Position numbers and translations under genes: made by a program. This document shows positions 1-10,470 of a stretch of 64,000 bases of DNA, piece by piece. Position 1 is the first letter of the stretch; every line of letters starts with the position of its first letter. The DNA lies in contig NC_041011.1 of NCBI RefSeq assembly GCF_004193775.1, positions 42,415,167 to 42,479,166 of the forward strand, in the 5' to 3' direction. Origin of the DNA: Glycine soja. Its lineage: Eukaryota; Streptophyta; Magnoliopsida; Fabales; Fabaceae. The notes under the pieces are model-generated. The model searched no databases. It saw only the letters and a program-made list of their open reading frames with translations, and was not told the DNA's origin.

Positions 1-115
1 AGTCTATACAAGCAACCAACAACACAAGTTCGCAACCCTAACGCGAAGCTCCTCGTCACTCCCAAGGCCTCTGCCCTCTCCGACGCGCCAGAGTCCAGAC
101 ATAGCGTCGTGAACA
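1..115 (+). CDS. Partial exon of an unidentified gene at the left edge
   Basis: Frame 1 is open from the first base for 38 codons and is clearly more GC-rich than the sequence after it. The peptide is rich in Ser, Ala, Pro and Lys (for example KLLVTPKASALSDAPESRHS), typical of a disordered N-terminal stretch in plant scaffold or coiled-coil proteins. A good splice donor (CA|GTGAG) follows base 115, and the sequence then drops to AT-rich, intron-like DNA. I could not find the next exon downstream, so the intron is long or the gene is broken. The family is not recognised. Confidence 0.4.
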
Positions 116-2007
116 GTGAGAAACCTTATATTTCATTTTTTTTATCATTGTTATGCACTGCACTGTGTTATTTTGGGTGTTTGTAATTGTTTATTATGGT
201 ATATATTGAGAGAGAATGGGTGTGGTGTGGGGATTTGAGGAGAGAGAAAACTGAAGAGAGAGAGGTGGGTGAGCTTTGAAACTAAGTAAAGAAGATTAAT
301 GGTGCCATTGGTTGGAACAAAGGTGGGGTCCACGTCACATATGAGACAAATAGAGATAGATAGATAGATATATGTAGAATGCAAATTGAGCATTGGGTGT
401 TATGCACTGCACTGTGTTATTTTGGGTGTTTAACTTGATTAGGCCCTGTGTTATCATTGTTATGCAAATATGCAAGCATGAGCTTGTATATATACAAGGA
501 AAAATGATGCTATACTATGGACCGTGTATATTTTTGCTTCTTGAGTGTGGTGTTCATGAGCCTTGAATGATGCTATACTATACATATTGTTTTTAGATTG
601 GTCTGAAGGTTATCATTTAATTTGGAATTGCATCACTACCCCTAGGTAGGTACATATAGGGTATTAAAGTCAATGTTTGTGAGTTATACATATAGTAGTA
701 TTTATAGTAATGTTAATTAGTTGCATCCACTATTGGTATAAATAATTAATGTAAGCTTGTAATGGACCTTTTATTCAGAAGGGAAAATAGAAGGTTCACG
801 AAATTATGACTTATGATTTAAAGACTTCACAATTGCCATTTCAAAGTGATTTTAGGAAATTTAACCAGGTACATTTTCAACTCAATGTTGAATTCATAGA
901 CATAGGTCCCAAGCATTTTGCATATGTAATATGACTAATATTTAAGTTAGTAAATTTATTATATTATGATTCAACTGGTCTTATTAATTGCAAAATCCTT
1001 TAATATATATAGTGTTCAATACTATATTGATGATATTGTGGTGCAAATCACTCTCAAGATATTGGCCAACATTATTTACAATTATTTCGTCATTCATTAT
1101 TGGGAAGTGACTTGAACACCAATTTTATTTTGTATTTTGGTACAAAGCAGCTGGCTCATTCGTAGTTTTGCACTACTTTGGATGTTTTCAATGTTCATGT
1201 AGTTCTAGATACTTATAAATAAGGCTCTGTTTTCATTGACATGTTAGGATATGCATACAAGTCATAGTTAAGAGGTTGTGACTGAAAATGTTACTAATAA
1301 GACCATTAATACCTTATCAATTCCAACCTTAGTGTTAAGGTGTTCATTTTAAATGGGAAAATGATCAAAGGCTTTGTAAAGCAATGGGCTCATGATGGAT
1401 TTCTATAAGTCAACATGTAAGGGATAAAGAGTACTACTACTACTATTAGTTGTTAAGGGTTGTGAATCATTGTAACTGTTAGAAAAGTATTGGCTGGCTA
1501 AGGTAGTTTTCTTTGTCATTGGATAAATGTTTTGTAAAAAAAATTGGGGTGTTGTGTTCATTAGTTTTTAGGATATGATGATCAAAGGTTCTTGTTTCAG
1601 GTAGGGAACAGACCCAAGTGTGAGACAAAGCTCTTTGAGCTATAGCATTGGTTTTGTAGAATATCCTGTAGATAGCCTAATGTTTTTGCATATGTTGAAA
1701 ACCAAGTTAATTAAAGAAGTCCAAAAATGATGTTCTTGACAACCACAAACACTTGAAAATTGAAACTCCTGAGTATTTATCTAAAGTTGACAACCATAAA
1801 CACTTGAAAATTGAAACTCCTGAGTAGTTTACCTACTGTCTACATTTGTTCAACACACATAGTTAGTTGATATTTGATAATAACCATTTAAAATTAACTA
1901 AAGTGAATGTATGATATACAACTACCAAAACTGATTTCATATTAATAATTACTACATATTATACAAAATTAACACATAAGTTGTCAACCCCTTTTTGAAT
2001 CAGCCCA
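116..2007. other. Intron-like or intergenic AT-rich sequence
   Basis: No supported gene. If the left-edge exon is real, this is the start of its intron. A GATA-type microsatellite (about 354-372) and a short direct duplication at 1736-1836 are the only structured parts. Confidence 0.4.
1736..1836. repeat. Direct duplication of about 40 bp, 61-bp spacing
   Basis: The stretch beginning TTGACAACCACAAACACTTG at 1736 recurs at 1797 with a single C/T difference over about 40 bp. The copies are separated by about 21 bp of unrelated sequence. Confidence 0.8.
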
Positions 2008-2229
2008 CTAGAAACATAACTCATGTCTGTATAGAAATGTACTAAAATGAAAATATCCTCTTAGAAGTAAAGCATTGTCATAAGAGGACAATATCCTCTG
2101 CAGTAATGAGTCCCTAGTGTCAACAAAGGAGGGTGAACTCAAGTCTTCCTTCAACTTTCTTGCTATCTCCAACCCTTGAATTAGTTCAGTCATGATTGCA
2201 TTCTGCTCCATAGTCCTGTCACTTTCCAT
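2008..2229 (-). pseudogene. Orphan first exon of a group III WRKY transcription factor
   Basis: The minus-strand reading starts at an ATG (MESDRTMEQNAIM) and gives TELIQGLEIARKLKEDL, then DTRDSLLQRILSSYDNALLL. This matches the conserved N-terminal leucine-rich segment of group III WRKY factors (relatives of AtWRKY30/41/53), where exon 1 encodes an ELxQGxELAxxL motif and then a xxLLxxILxSYxxAL motif. After LLLR the reading runs into unrelated residues and a stop. I see no WRKYGQK heptapeptide or C2HC zinc finger on the minus strand between here and the left edge. It is therefore a relic, unless exon 2 lies left of base 1. Family assignment rests on motif recognition only. Confidence 0.55.
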
Positions 2230-4010
2230 TCATACTATCTTATTGTGCCAAAGAGCAATCACACTTATTTCTTTCTAGAACAACCTGTTTCTTACTAGGT
2301 AGAAAGATATAAATGGTATAATATAGTGGAAGGAGGCAAAACAAGGTTTCAATTTAAGTTCTTTTGGGAAAAAGGCTAGTGAGAACATTGTTTATGCTGA
2401 ATGAAGTAAATCATGGATTTCTCTTTAATGATTAACACATCTACCTATCTTTGGAGATTAAGATTAAGTTGCAAATAAGTCAAAGTTTGACTGAGACTAA
2501 TACTATTCTTTAGTAAGTACGATGCATATAATTTTGTGTTTATTGTAGTCACCACCTTGTGTGCCAACTCTGTCATCCAATGATGATTCAAATGTCTTGG
2601 GATCTTTAAGAATCGAAAAGTACACCTCGGTAATCACCTTATCCTTCAAAATATATTTTTTATGCAGTTTAATGTCACACCCTTTTTATATATAATATAT
2701 TTATTCTTGTGAAGTGGTTTAATGATGTGCATTCAACTGAAATCTTTGATAAATGTGATGATGCACTTAATCTGCTGTCAAAGGCACATGGTTGTGAAGA
2801 AAGTTCATCATTCTATCATGTAATGCATTTTATTTCTTGATAAGCATGATAGATTTGAACAGGGCTAAGTAGTGTATATTTCTATATTATTTGAAGATGA
2901 TAGAAATTGTTATACCAGAGCTTCTTGAGATGCAAACTGCCCATGTTGTTTCCATTGGCTCTGAATTCTTATGTTCACTAAATCCTGATTGTAAAGACGA
3001 GTATGTTTGAGTATATATTGAAAGTTAATATTGGTAACTTCATTTTGTGCTCCAATTCTTAAGAGACATCCTTCTAATATGTTATTCAAAGTGGTTAATA
3101 TTAGACGGTGGCTATACAAATTTATGGTGATTTCCTTTATTTCTTTGCTTTCATAGGAAAGGTGTAAATTTGACATATGATACTCGTACAAGTTTGGCAC
3201 TTTTTTGGTCATTTACAACAGCCGATTATGTTGTAGCCCAATGCATTAGGTGAGATGAAAGTTGATAATAAATATAACAAATTCGTGTCCCTTTATTTAA
3301 GCATCTCTTACTGATGACCTTGGAAAATGACATGTTACAATTTTTTAAAATAATTACTGTCACAAGATTGTCTAATGTACAAAAAATTTGTGTATGTAGC
3401 TTATAAAATGTATCATAAATGTTTGAGACAAAGGAGTATGTATTACCACTTGGAGATTTTCAAGAAAGTGGATGTCATAGTAACACTGACCACTAGGTAT
3501 GTATAACAATTTGGTAGAGTACTCTTTAGTGTAAAATGTACGCATGCGCTATGCCAAATTAAGTTCAATTGATCTAATATGCGTTACTTTTATAAATCTT
3601 TGAATGACATTGAAATTAGTTTTACAGCCTGGATAACAATATATAACTATATATGTTTTTTGGCAGTTGTTAATAATTTATTAGTATGAAATCTACTTTG
3701 CCTATGGAAATAGATTTTTAACAAAATTCAACTACATCATCTTATTTTGGAAGTATGGTTTTGCTTGTGGAAATGGATTTTTACAAAATGGCCAGAATGA
3801 TTGATATGGAGTAACTGCACTTGAACTATTTTTTGTTTGTAACAACATGACATCACCCATAATACCTCCCAGTGCTCTTAAAAGTCGTGAAACAAATATG
3901 CAGACTACAGGTAATCGATTAGCTTCACCTTTAGGGTATTTTTCTTTAATGATTTCCAATGCAACATTATAATTAACATTATATCTGATGTCCCATACCA
4001 TTGTTACTTG
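2230..4010. other. Intergenic, no gene supported
   Basis: AT-rich with several long chance open frames (for example 2910-3212 and 3732-4001, minus) whose predicted peptides have no recognisable family and no splice context. I see nothing functional here. Confidence 0.4.
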
Positions 4011-4013
4011 TGC

Positions 4014-4185
4014 ATAGGGGTGAGCAAAAACCGTTTTGGGAAAAAAACCAAACCAAACCGGTTCCGAACTGGTTTAATCAGTTTGGTTTTTAAACCAAAT
4101 TTGAGAATTGGTTTTTAAAACTAGTTTAGAACTGAACTAGTTTTAAGGACTAAATTGGTTTTAAAAATTGGTCATAATTGTGATT
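4014..4185. mobile_element. Possible hAT-like transposon end with AAACCGGTT-type inverted repeats
   Basis: The stretch begins CATAGGGGTGAGCAAAAACC, a form common at plant hAT termini. A run of short alternating motifs follows (AAACCAAACCGG, AACTGGTTTAATCAGTTTGG, GGTTTTTAAAACTAGTTT) that repeatedly pair with one another. A matching opposite end was not found nearby, so this is one end or a decayed copy. Confidence 0.35.
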
Positions 4186-4580
4186 TTGCTCAATTTAGTA
4201 TGACTCAATTTAGAATGACTCCTATCAACTTTTCTCATTGCCCATTTTGGTCATAAAAATCATTAATTCCTTGTGTTTTCATAATTTCATTCATGAAACA
4301 AAATTATGGTTTAGGGGATTGGACTCTATTTATGTCGCATGTTGATTTTTTTTTCTACTTATGGATTTCAGTAAAGTATTGAAATTATTCTTTACTTGTC
4401 ATGTACTGTGGTCGATGCTCTATATTGGTTTGTAAAATAAATTGTTTTATTTATCAGTGACTAAATTAGTGACATCATTGTCATTTAACTGCTTCTGAAT
4501 TTGAGTGTTGACACTTCATAAGCAAGAAGGTATGATGTAGTATGTTTGTATATATCACTGGAATTACTTAATGAAGCACA

Positions 4581-4800
4581 TTCTAAGACGGTTGTTATAT
4601 AAGAACCGTCTTAGAAGAGATACATTCTAAGATGATTGTTATGTAAGAACCATCTTAGAAGAGACATATTTTTTAAGAAGGTTTATTCCATAACCGTCAT
4701 GGTATCACTTTTAACGTCGTTGACTTCAAATACGATTTCACAATCGCCGTTAAATATACTTTAGAACCATTATTAAAAATCGATTTTCTAGTAATGTTTA
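4581..4800. mobile_element. CACTA-like subterminal inverted repeats
   Basis: Two consecutive hairpins are present. TTCTAAGACGGTT at 4581-4593 pairs perfectly with 4604-4616, and TTCTAAGATGATT at 4625-4637 pairs with 4648-4660 apart from one position. They are followed by further GACGG/CCGTC-type motifs and an end reading ATTTTCTAGTAATG. Read from the other strand, that end is CATTACTAGAAAAT, resembling CACTA transposon termini. The related hairpin at 10340-10381 supports a repeated element family. Confidence 0.45.
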
Positions 4801-5167
4801 TAATTGGTTTTACTTCTCATTTATTATAAATTAAGAGAAAGAATCATTGAATAAGAAATAAAATCTAAAAAATGATGATTTTCAATAAATTCTTACTAAT
4901 GATAGAGAAAGTATTAGAAAAAAGAGTATAGAAAATATTACTAACATTTCTCTATTTAATGTAATATGTTATCTTAATTAAATAGTATATTAATAAATAT
5001 AATTAATATTATATAAAAAATATATTTAAGATATTCTTTTACATAATAGTAAAAATGATAAATATTTTAGGTTATGTATTTTATGACAGAATTTTTTTGA
5101 TGATGTATAAAAATATATGTTTAGGTATTAAATTTTTAATTTTTACTTTTCATTTAATAATATATTA

Positions 5168-5257
<90 letters not shown>
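5168..5257. repeat. (TA)n microsatellite, about 90 bp
   Basis: Uninterrupted alternating AT. Any open reading through it is an artefact of the dinucleotide repeat. Confidence 0.95.
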
Positions 5258-5261
<4 letters not shown>

Positions 5262-5274
5262 ACCATAGAAAAAG

Positions 5275-5400
5275 TCAAACATTTATTACATGTAATAAAT
5301 ATTTTATACTTCTCGCATATAATATTTAATGACTCCTCTGTAAATATTAATACTTTATTATTTTTTATATGTTATATTTAATGAATACATTAATACTTCT
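5275..5400. repeat. Diverged copy of the AT-rich repeat seen at 13.9-15.0 kb
   Basis: Contains CATTTATTACATGTAATAAA, then ATATTTAATGA and ATTTAATGAATACATTAATA. These match in order the units at about 13900-14000. Confidence 0.45.
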
Positions 5401-5549
5401 TTGTACCAACTTGGGTAAATTTACCAAACAATGTAGCAAAGAGAAACAAAGGACCCACCAAGAAGTTCCACCTTGAATCCTATCCCACCCATGTCCACCT
5501 TAAATATTAGCTTCACTTGAGAGCTGATTTTGTTCCGTATCCTCTAGAG

Positions 5550-5818
5550 AACCAATTTTGTGCCAAACACAAAGAGAGCTTCCGATCCTGAATTTGTTCA
5601 AGTCGTTCACAGGTGTTTACACATCTTCATTTTCTTTCCGATCTTCTCTTTTTAATTTGCATGAGTCAAATATTGAACATTTACATGTTATTAGTCTTTT
5701 CTGCCACTTCTTCCTAGTCTTCTCTAACTCCTTTTTTGTGTAGTTCTATCAGAAATTTAGTGTAGTGTCTATAAGTTGGTATATTTGATTTTCTGAGTCT
5801 CTAACTTTGATCTTGCAG
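5550..5818 (+). promoter_or_regulatory. 5' leader and leader intron of the F-box gene
   Basis: The bases just before the F-box reading frame end in TTGATCTTGCAG|AAC, a good splice acceptor (exon starting at 5819). A plausible matching donor is CACAG|GTGTTT near 5611. The transcript would then begin upstream of 5600 and carry an intron in its 5' UTR. The donor and the transcription start are inferred, not proven. Confidence 0.4.
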
Positions 5819-5839
5819 AACAAGAATCGGTCGGTCAAA

Positions 5840-6625
5840 ATGATCATGACAAGGAGCAAGACTCAACAGATGAAGGAAGACAGACTTAGTGGATTGCCTG
5901 ATGAAATTTTGTTTATTATTATGTCTTTCATAATGATAAAAGATGCTGTTAAAACATGCATCCTGTCAAAGCGGTGGAGGAATTTGTGGAAATTCCTCCC
6001 TAATCTTACCTTACATTCTAATGATTTCAGAAGTCATAGTGTTTTCTTTGAATTCGTGTCGAGAATTTTGTCTTGCAGTGATCAAAACCATACCCTGCAT
6101 AGTCTAGATTTCCATGGTCCTTTCTATGGTAAACCCATTGTTATGACAAATCTCATGGGCTACGCTGTCTATCATAATATCCAACACTTGAACATCAATG
6201 TCCCTTACAACATTTCTTTATCCGCCCGTGTTTTCTCTTGTCCATCTTTAAAATCTCTCCGTATATCAGTGTCACATAATGTCCTAAAAAGAACAAGAAT
6301 TCCTAGGTCTCTAGAACTTCCATCATTATTAAGTTTACATCTTGATAATGTTATCATTTCAGCAGATGAAAATGGTCATGCTGAACCCTTCTCCAATTGC
6401 AAAATGTTAAACACTTTATACATTGAGAACTGTGTATTGCTCCCTCCACATGCTTTTGTTGGGCCAAAAATCCTCTTTATAAGCAATGCATCCCTAACCA
6501 GTTTGACCATGAACTTTGTGTATACTTGTAGCTTCACAACTGTCATATCTACACCGAAGATCTCTTCTTTGGCTTTTGATGATCCTTTTTGGATAGTACG
6601 TGGGCAAAAAAAGGAAAATGCTGAG
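5840..6625 (+). pseudogene. F-box/LRR-type protein, first coding exon, 3' truncated
   Basis: The start is placed at the ATG at 5840 (MIMTRSKTQQM); the frame is open further upstream only through the splice acceptor. Residues about 13-55 form an F-box (DRLSGLPDEILFIIMSF, then KTCILSKRWRNLWKFLP), the Skp1-binding motif of SCF ubiquitin ligases. Residues about 95-230 have LRR-like segments typical of plant F-box/LRR/FBD proteins (HNIQHLNINVPYNI, CPSLKSLRISVS, LELPSLLSLHLDNV). The exon ends at GCTGAG|GTTTGA after 262 codons. Relatives normally continue for another 100-200 residues. Here, after a short intron-like stretch ending in TTGCAG (6755), the sequence becomes Gypsy LTR instead of the remaining LRR/FBD exons. 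A short product may still be made, but the gene is probably disabled. Confidence 0.75.
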
Positions 6626-6755
6626 GTTTGATCTTTATCGTTAAATTAAAATTTATCACATAGACTGGTAACAACTAAATATGAACTATTTTTTATAATA
6701 AAAATATATTGAAAATATCTTTAAAAATATTTATTTCTTATTTATGGCTTGCAGA

Positions 6756-7300
6756 TATGAAAAGGAAAGATTAAAAGCGAAAAAGATAAAGAAAATATAA
6801 AAAATATGAATAAGGAAGATTGTAGCATCTGGCCAAAGTCCACCTCAACAACTATAAAAACGAAGTCAAGCCAAGGAGAAAGGACACCATCCGGGAGACT
6901 CAGCTCTCTACTGAATACATCCTAAGCCCGAGTGTCTTTAGTAGGGGAAATCTTTCTTTTTGTGTCCTTTTTCCGTCCCTTCTTTTCCATCAATTTCTAA
7001 ACCCCCTTTCAAGTGTAAGATCCCTTATGGCTATGTGAGCCTAAATCCCTAGTTAGGGCCTGACAGACCTAAAAAAAGCCAAGAGATGTATGATGTACTT
7101 CATATTTATCAATGCAACAAGTGTTTTCTATCCTATTATCTTTTCCTATTTCAATTTCATGCATTACCCATCTTTACATCATTAAAGGGGTTAAATGCTT
7201 GAGAGAGTAATCCTTGGTAAGAATATAACGAAGGTATGCATGCATCAGTTTTAGGGTTAGACGCTCGACCGAAGATAACTTCTAATAGAATTAAAAGGAA
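6756..7300 (+). mobile_element. Gypsy-type LTR fragment (R/U5-like region)
   Basis: Shares its order of motifs with the LTR at 56.7-57.1 kb: a pyrimidine-rich leader after CTCTCTA, then CTTATGGCTATGTGAGCCTAAA and a GCCTGACAG block (there CTCATGGCTATGAGAGGCTAAA and GTCTGGCAG), then a CTATTATC T-rich stretch. It directly follows the F-box gene's first exon and replaces its 3' half. No internal coding region (gag-pol) is visible, so it is a solo or truncated LTR. Confidence 0.6.
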
Positions 7301-8670
7301 AAGATATCATAATAAAATCACTGCTAGACATAGAATGATTGCATTATGTCCATGCATCAAAGCACACATCTAGGATCAAACAGAAATAAAATAAAATAAA
7401 CAGGACGATTGCTAAATAAAGCACTAAACATATCACACACAATAACTCTACTAGTGTTATCATAACGGATCCCAAGCCCAAGTAAATGAGGAAGGTTGTG
7501 TTAAACCAGTGGCAGTCAAACATAAAACTTGATGATATACCAAACATGGACACTCACAACATGACAAACACATAGTAGATATGAACCTACGTGAGAATTA
7601 CAAAGTTACCAAAATAAGGTCTTCACTTTGCAGTATAAGAAATTTTCAAGGAGTGACATATTTGCCACTTTCAAAATATATAACTAGGACATTTGTTACT
7701 TCAAACTCATTTTATATTTCTAATGCCAACTATTTTACATGATTTTAATAATCCCCTTTCATACAATCCTAAGTAGCATTCACAGTTTGCTCATTTTATA
7801 TTTCTAATGCCATCTATCTGACATGATTTTAACAAATAACAAATATGCAAGACAACATGATTGATTCAACATGGTAAATGAATGATATGTAGTAGGTATG
7901 AAAGAAAACTAACACATAAAAACATTAATTTTGGTTAATTTAAAAAAAATGAAATAAAAATAGATTAATTATCAGATAATTGAACATATTGGTTAGTAAC
8001 TGAAAATGGCCTATTATTATCATTTAAAATCAATTAATTCAGTATAAGATGCTCTGCTAAAAATATTCAAGTTATGCTTGTCGCAATATTTAATAATAGT
8101 TAAGAATAGTTGCAATTCTATTCATTAAGTTTTTAAAAGAATTGTCCAGTCTAAAACATCTAATTCCTATATTTAGGAATAATTTATTCTAGCTTTATTT
8201 GAAGATGTTTTTTAATTGAAGGATGATTCAAAAAATATATAATAATTATGTAATCTCTCCAAAAGATTGTTTTAGTGCTCTCCTCATGCATGTTCTAACT
8301 ACAATCGATTATTCTAATAATCCTTTACAAAAACAAGTTTAATGTTTGGATATTTTGTATTTGAAATAATCAAATAATATGGGTAAACAAGAGTAGAAAT
8401 TGAAATTTAGGCGATCTACAAGTCTATCGAATTATAAATTCATTGCAAATTAATATACCTATGGAAAGTCATGTGCAGATGTGCTTTGCATCCACTCTCT
8501 TCTATTTACACTTAGATATTTAGTAACAAGGTTGATTTAACCCTTCAACAAATTATTTTTCTTTCCAAACCATCAAACAAAGAATAAAAAATATACCTGG
8601 CAATAGTATAGAACACCATGTACTTCAATCTACGTTATATCTCTTAGGGTCTTCTTTAATACGTGCCCTT
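7301..8670. other. Intergenic, no gene supported
   Basis: AT-rich. The minus-strand open frame at 7344-7553 has a hydrophobic but unrecognisable product and no gene context. An ACATGATTTTAA motif recurs at about 7738 and 7821. Confidence 0.35.
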
Positions 8671-8671
8671 A

Positions 8672-8804
8672 GGGCACTAGTTGAATTAAAAGAGGAAATG
8701 TTTTATTGGAAATCATGTCAGAGCAAATTTAAAACTCACATGGGAGTGCATTTTTCCGCATCACAATAAAAACATTTCCCCTTTTGCTCTCTTAACCAGT
8801 GCCC
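8672..8804. mobile_element. Tourist-like MITE, about 133 bp
   Basis: Left end GGGCACTAGTTGAATTAAAA and right end (read inverted) GGGCACTGGTTAAGAGAG form imperfect terminal inverted repeats. They continue into a shared GGAAATGTTTT motif. A TTA lies at the left junction and TTT at the right, compatible with a decayed 3-bp target duplication. A second copy of the left end (GGGCACTAGTTAAACAAAGA) is at 10752. Confidence 0.55.
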
Positions 8805-8812
8805 TTTACTAG

Positions 8813-9060
8813 TTTTTTTTTTTTTAGATAAGCGAAAGATTTATTCAACCGAAGTACAAGGTGTACTTGGGAGAAAACGGGGGGCTTCATTAAAACCTCA
8901 AAGAGCCAAAATCCTATGGGAAAAAGACTCAAGGAGGAAAAAGAGAACCCCAAAATACATGCTTATGTGTTCAGTTGATACATAAAAACACCTCCTACAA
9001 AAGAGCAATACAATTTATTTCTAACCCATCCAACAATAAAACACACTCCTACTAATTCTT
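8813..9060 (-). mobile_element. LINE (L1-type) 3' tail, inverted
   Basis: A 13-T run at 8813-8825 is followed by AGCGAAAGATTTATTCAACC and GTACAAGGTGTACTTGG. Read from the minus strand this ends in GTACACCTTGTAC, TAAATCT and a poly-A tail, the common 3' end of plant L1 elements. A relative is at 41634-41710. The 5' part with coding sequence is absent. Confidence 0.5.
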
Positions 9061-9950
9061 CCATGCTCCCACGTCTGTCAGTGTTGATTATGCAGCACAT
9101 CTCCAGCACACTCCAGCATCATCCTTCCAAAGAAAAACACTCCAAATTATTAATTATTTATGCAGCATCATCATTCTAGTTAAAACACATTCCAATTTAC
9201 TTATGCATCAATATCCTTCCAATTTGTTAATTATGCAGAAGCTCTCCACACCAACAATGCTAAAACCTCAATGCTAAAACCTCCTCTTTACTTGTCTTAC
9301 AGTATTCTGCTGCAACGTCCACCAAACTTGACGTTACAATGAAAGTAGACATCCCATTGGGCAATTATACCAGTCCGACCATCCATCCCAACAAGAATGA
9401 CCAACAAAATTCATTTCCATTGATATAGTTAAAAAGAACAACACAAAGCTTTAGGTGTACCAATATACACCTAAAATGTATTTAAGCAAACCAGACCAAA
9501 TGCAAGCAAGAGAGATTAACAGATTGAACACATTGCAGGAAAACAGTTATAGGCAATGTACCTTTAAACGTGTTACATGGTTATATACTGTTCTCAACTC
9601 AATATCAGGTGAATATATTGTTCACTTATGACCCTACAGCCTACAGTCTATCGTTTATTGACAACAAATTATTTATAAGGCAAATGAAGGAGAAAATAAA
9701 TAATGAAATATGGGAGACAATGACACAATCGAATGATGAAAAATGCCTAGGGTCTAAAAGTTGGGGTCAAACTCTGTACATACCAAACCAGTAACTGCAA
9801 TTTTGTAGTTTCATTGGTCGCAGACGTTGTCATTATTTCCCTATCATGGCTTTGTTATTATCAATGATTACTGGCTTGTGCGACAGAAACAAACTAGAAT
9901 AACACACTACTCAATCTATCTATATATGCCTACAAATAAGATTATAAATT
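9061..9950. other. Intergenic, no gene supported
   Basis: Mixed low-complexity sequence with repeated short blocks such as ATTATGCAGCA / ATTTATGCAGCAT and AATGCTAAAACCTC (twice near 9260). The open frame 9570-9794 (plus) has no recognisable product. Confidence 0.35.
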
Positions 9951-9954
9951 CAAA

Positions 9955-10470
9955 GGAGCAATGGTGGGGACCTCAATGAGTGAGGGCGCGATATGGAGGG
10001 CTTAACGGAGGGGCACTTGGAGAGAGATTCAACACAACTTTGAGAGAGGTCCCAATGAGTGACGCACGTCGGAGTAGAGTGAGTCACTGCTCGAGGGAGG
10101 GTAGAGAGTACGGGTAGTGAGGGAGGTTTAGGGCGCGCGAGGGATCAAGGGTAAGCGAGGGAGGTGTAGTGCTTCGAGCTGCAGCGAAGTCAGAGCTAGA
10201 GGGAGCTGCAACATAGGTGTAGTACTTCGAGCTAGAGGGTCGAGGTTTAGGGATTATTTTAAGTTGAGAATTAAAGACGGTTTTTTATTAAAACTCGTCG
10301 TAATTTTCATTATCTATAATTATAGGATTTGCCACCAAGACACATTCTAAGACGATTTTTAATAACCGTCTTAGAATGTGTGTCGTAAAAAACATTTTAA
10401 GTTTGACTAATTACAAATTTGTCACCGCGTCGTAGAATCGGTGTCATAAAATAACTTATTTCTAGTTGTG
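9955..10470. mobile_element. GC-rich island ending in CACTA-like inverted repeats
   Basis: About 9958-10260 is markedly GC-rich and purine-skewed (repeated GAGGG, GAGTGA, CTTCGAGCT). The motif GTAGTGCTTCGAGCT at about 10167 is repeated as GTAGTACTTCGAGCT at about 10218. It is followed by ACGG/CGTC motifs and a perfect 15-bp hairpin: ACACATTCTAAGACG at 10340-10354 with its complement at 10367-10381. The end reads TTTCTAGTTGTGTAATG. The design parallels 4581-4800 and suits one end of a non-autonomous CACTA-like element; the left end is not defined. Confidence 0.4.

Noticed and set aside
5055..5258. Open frame of 67 codons ending in a long Tyr-Ile run
   Set aside because: The run is the (TA)n microsatellite read as protein.
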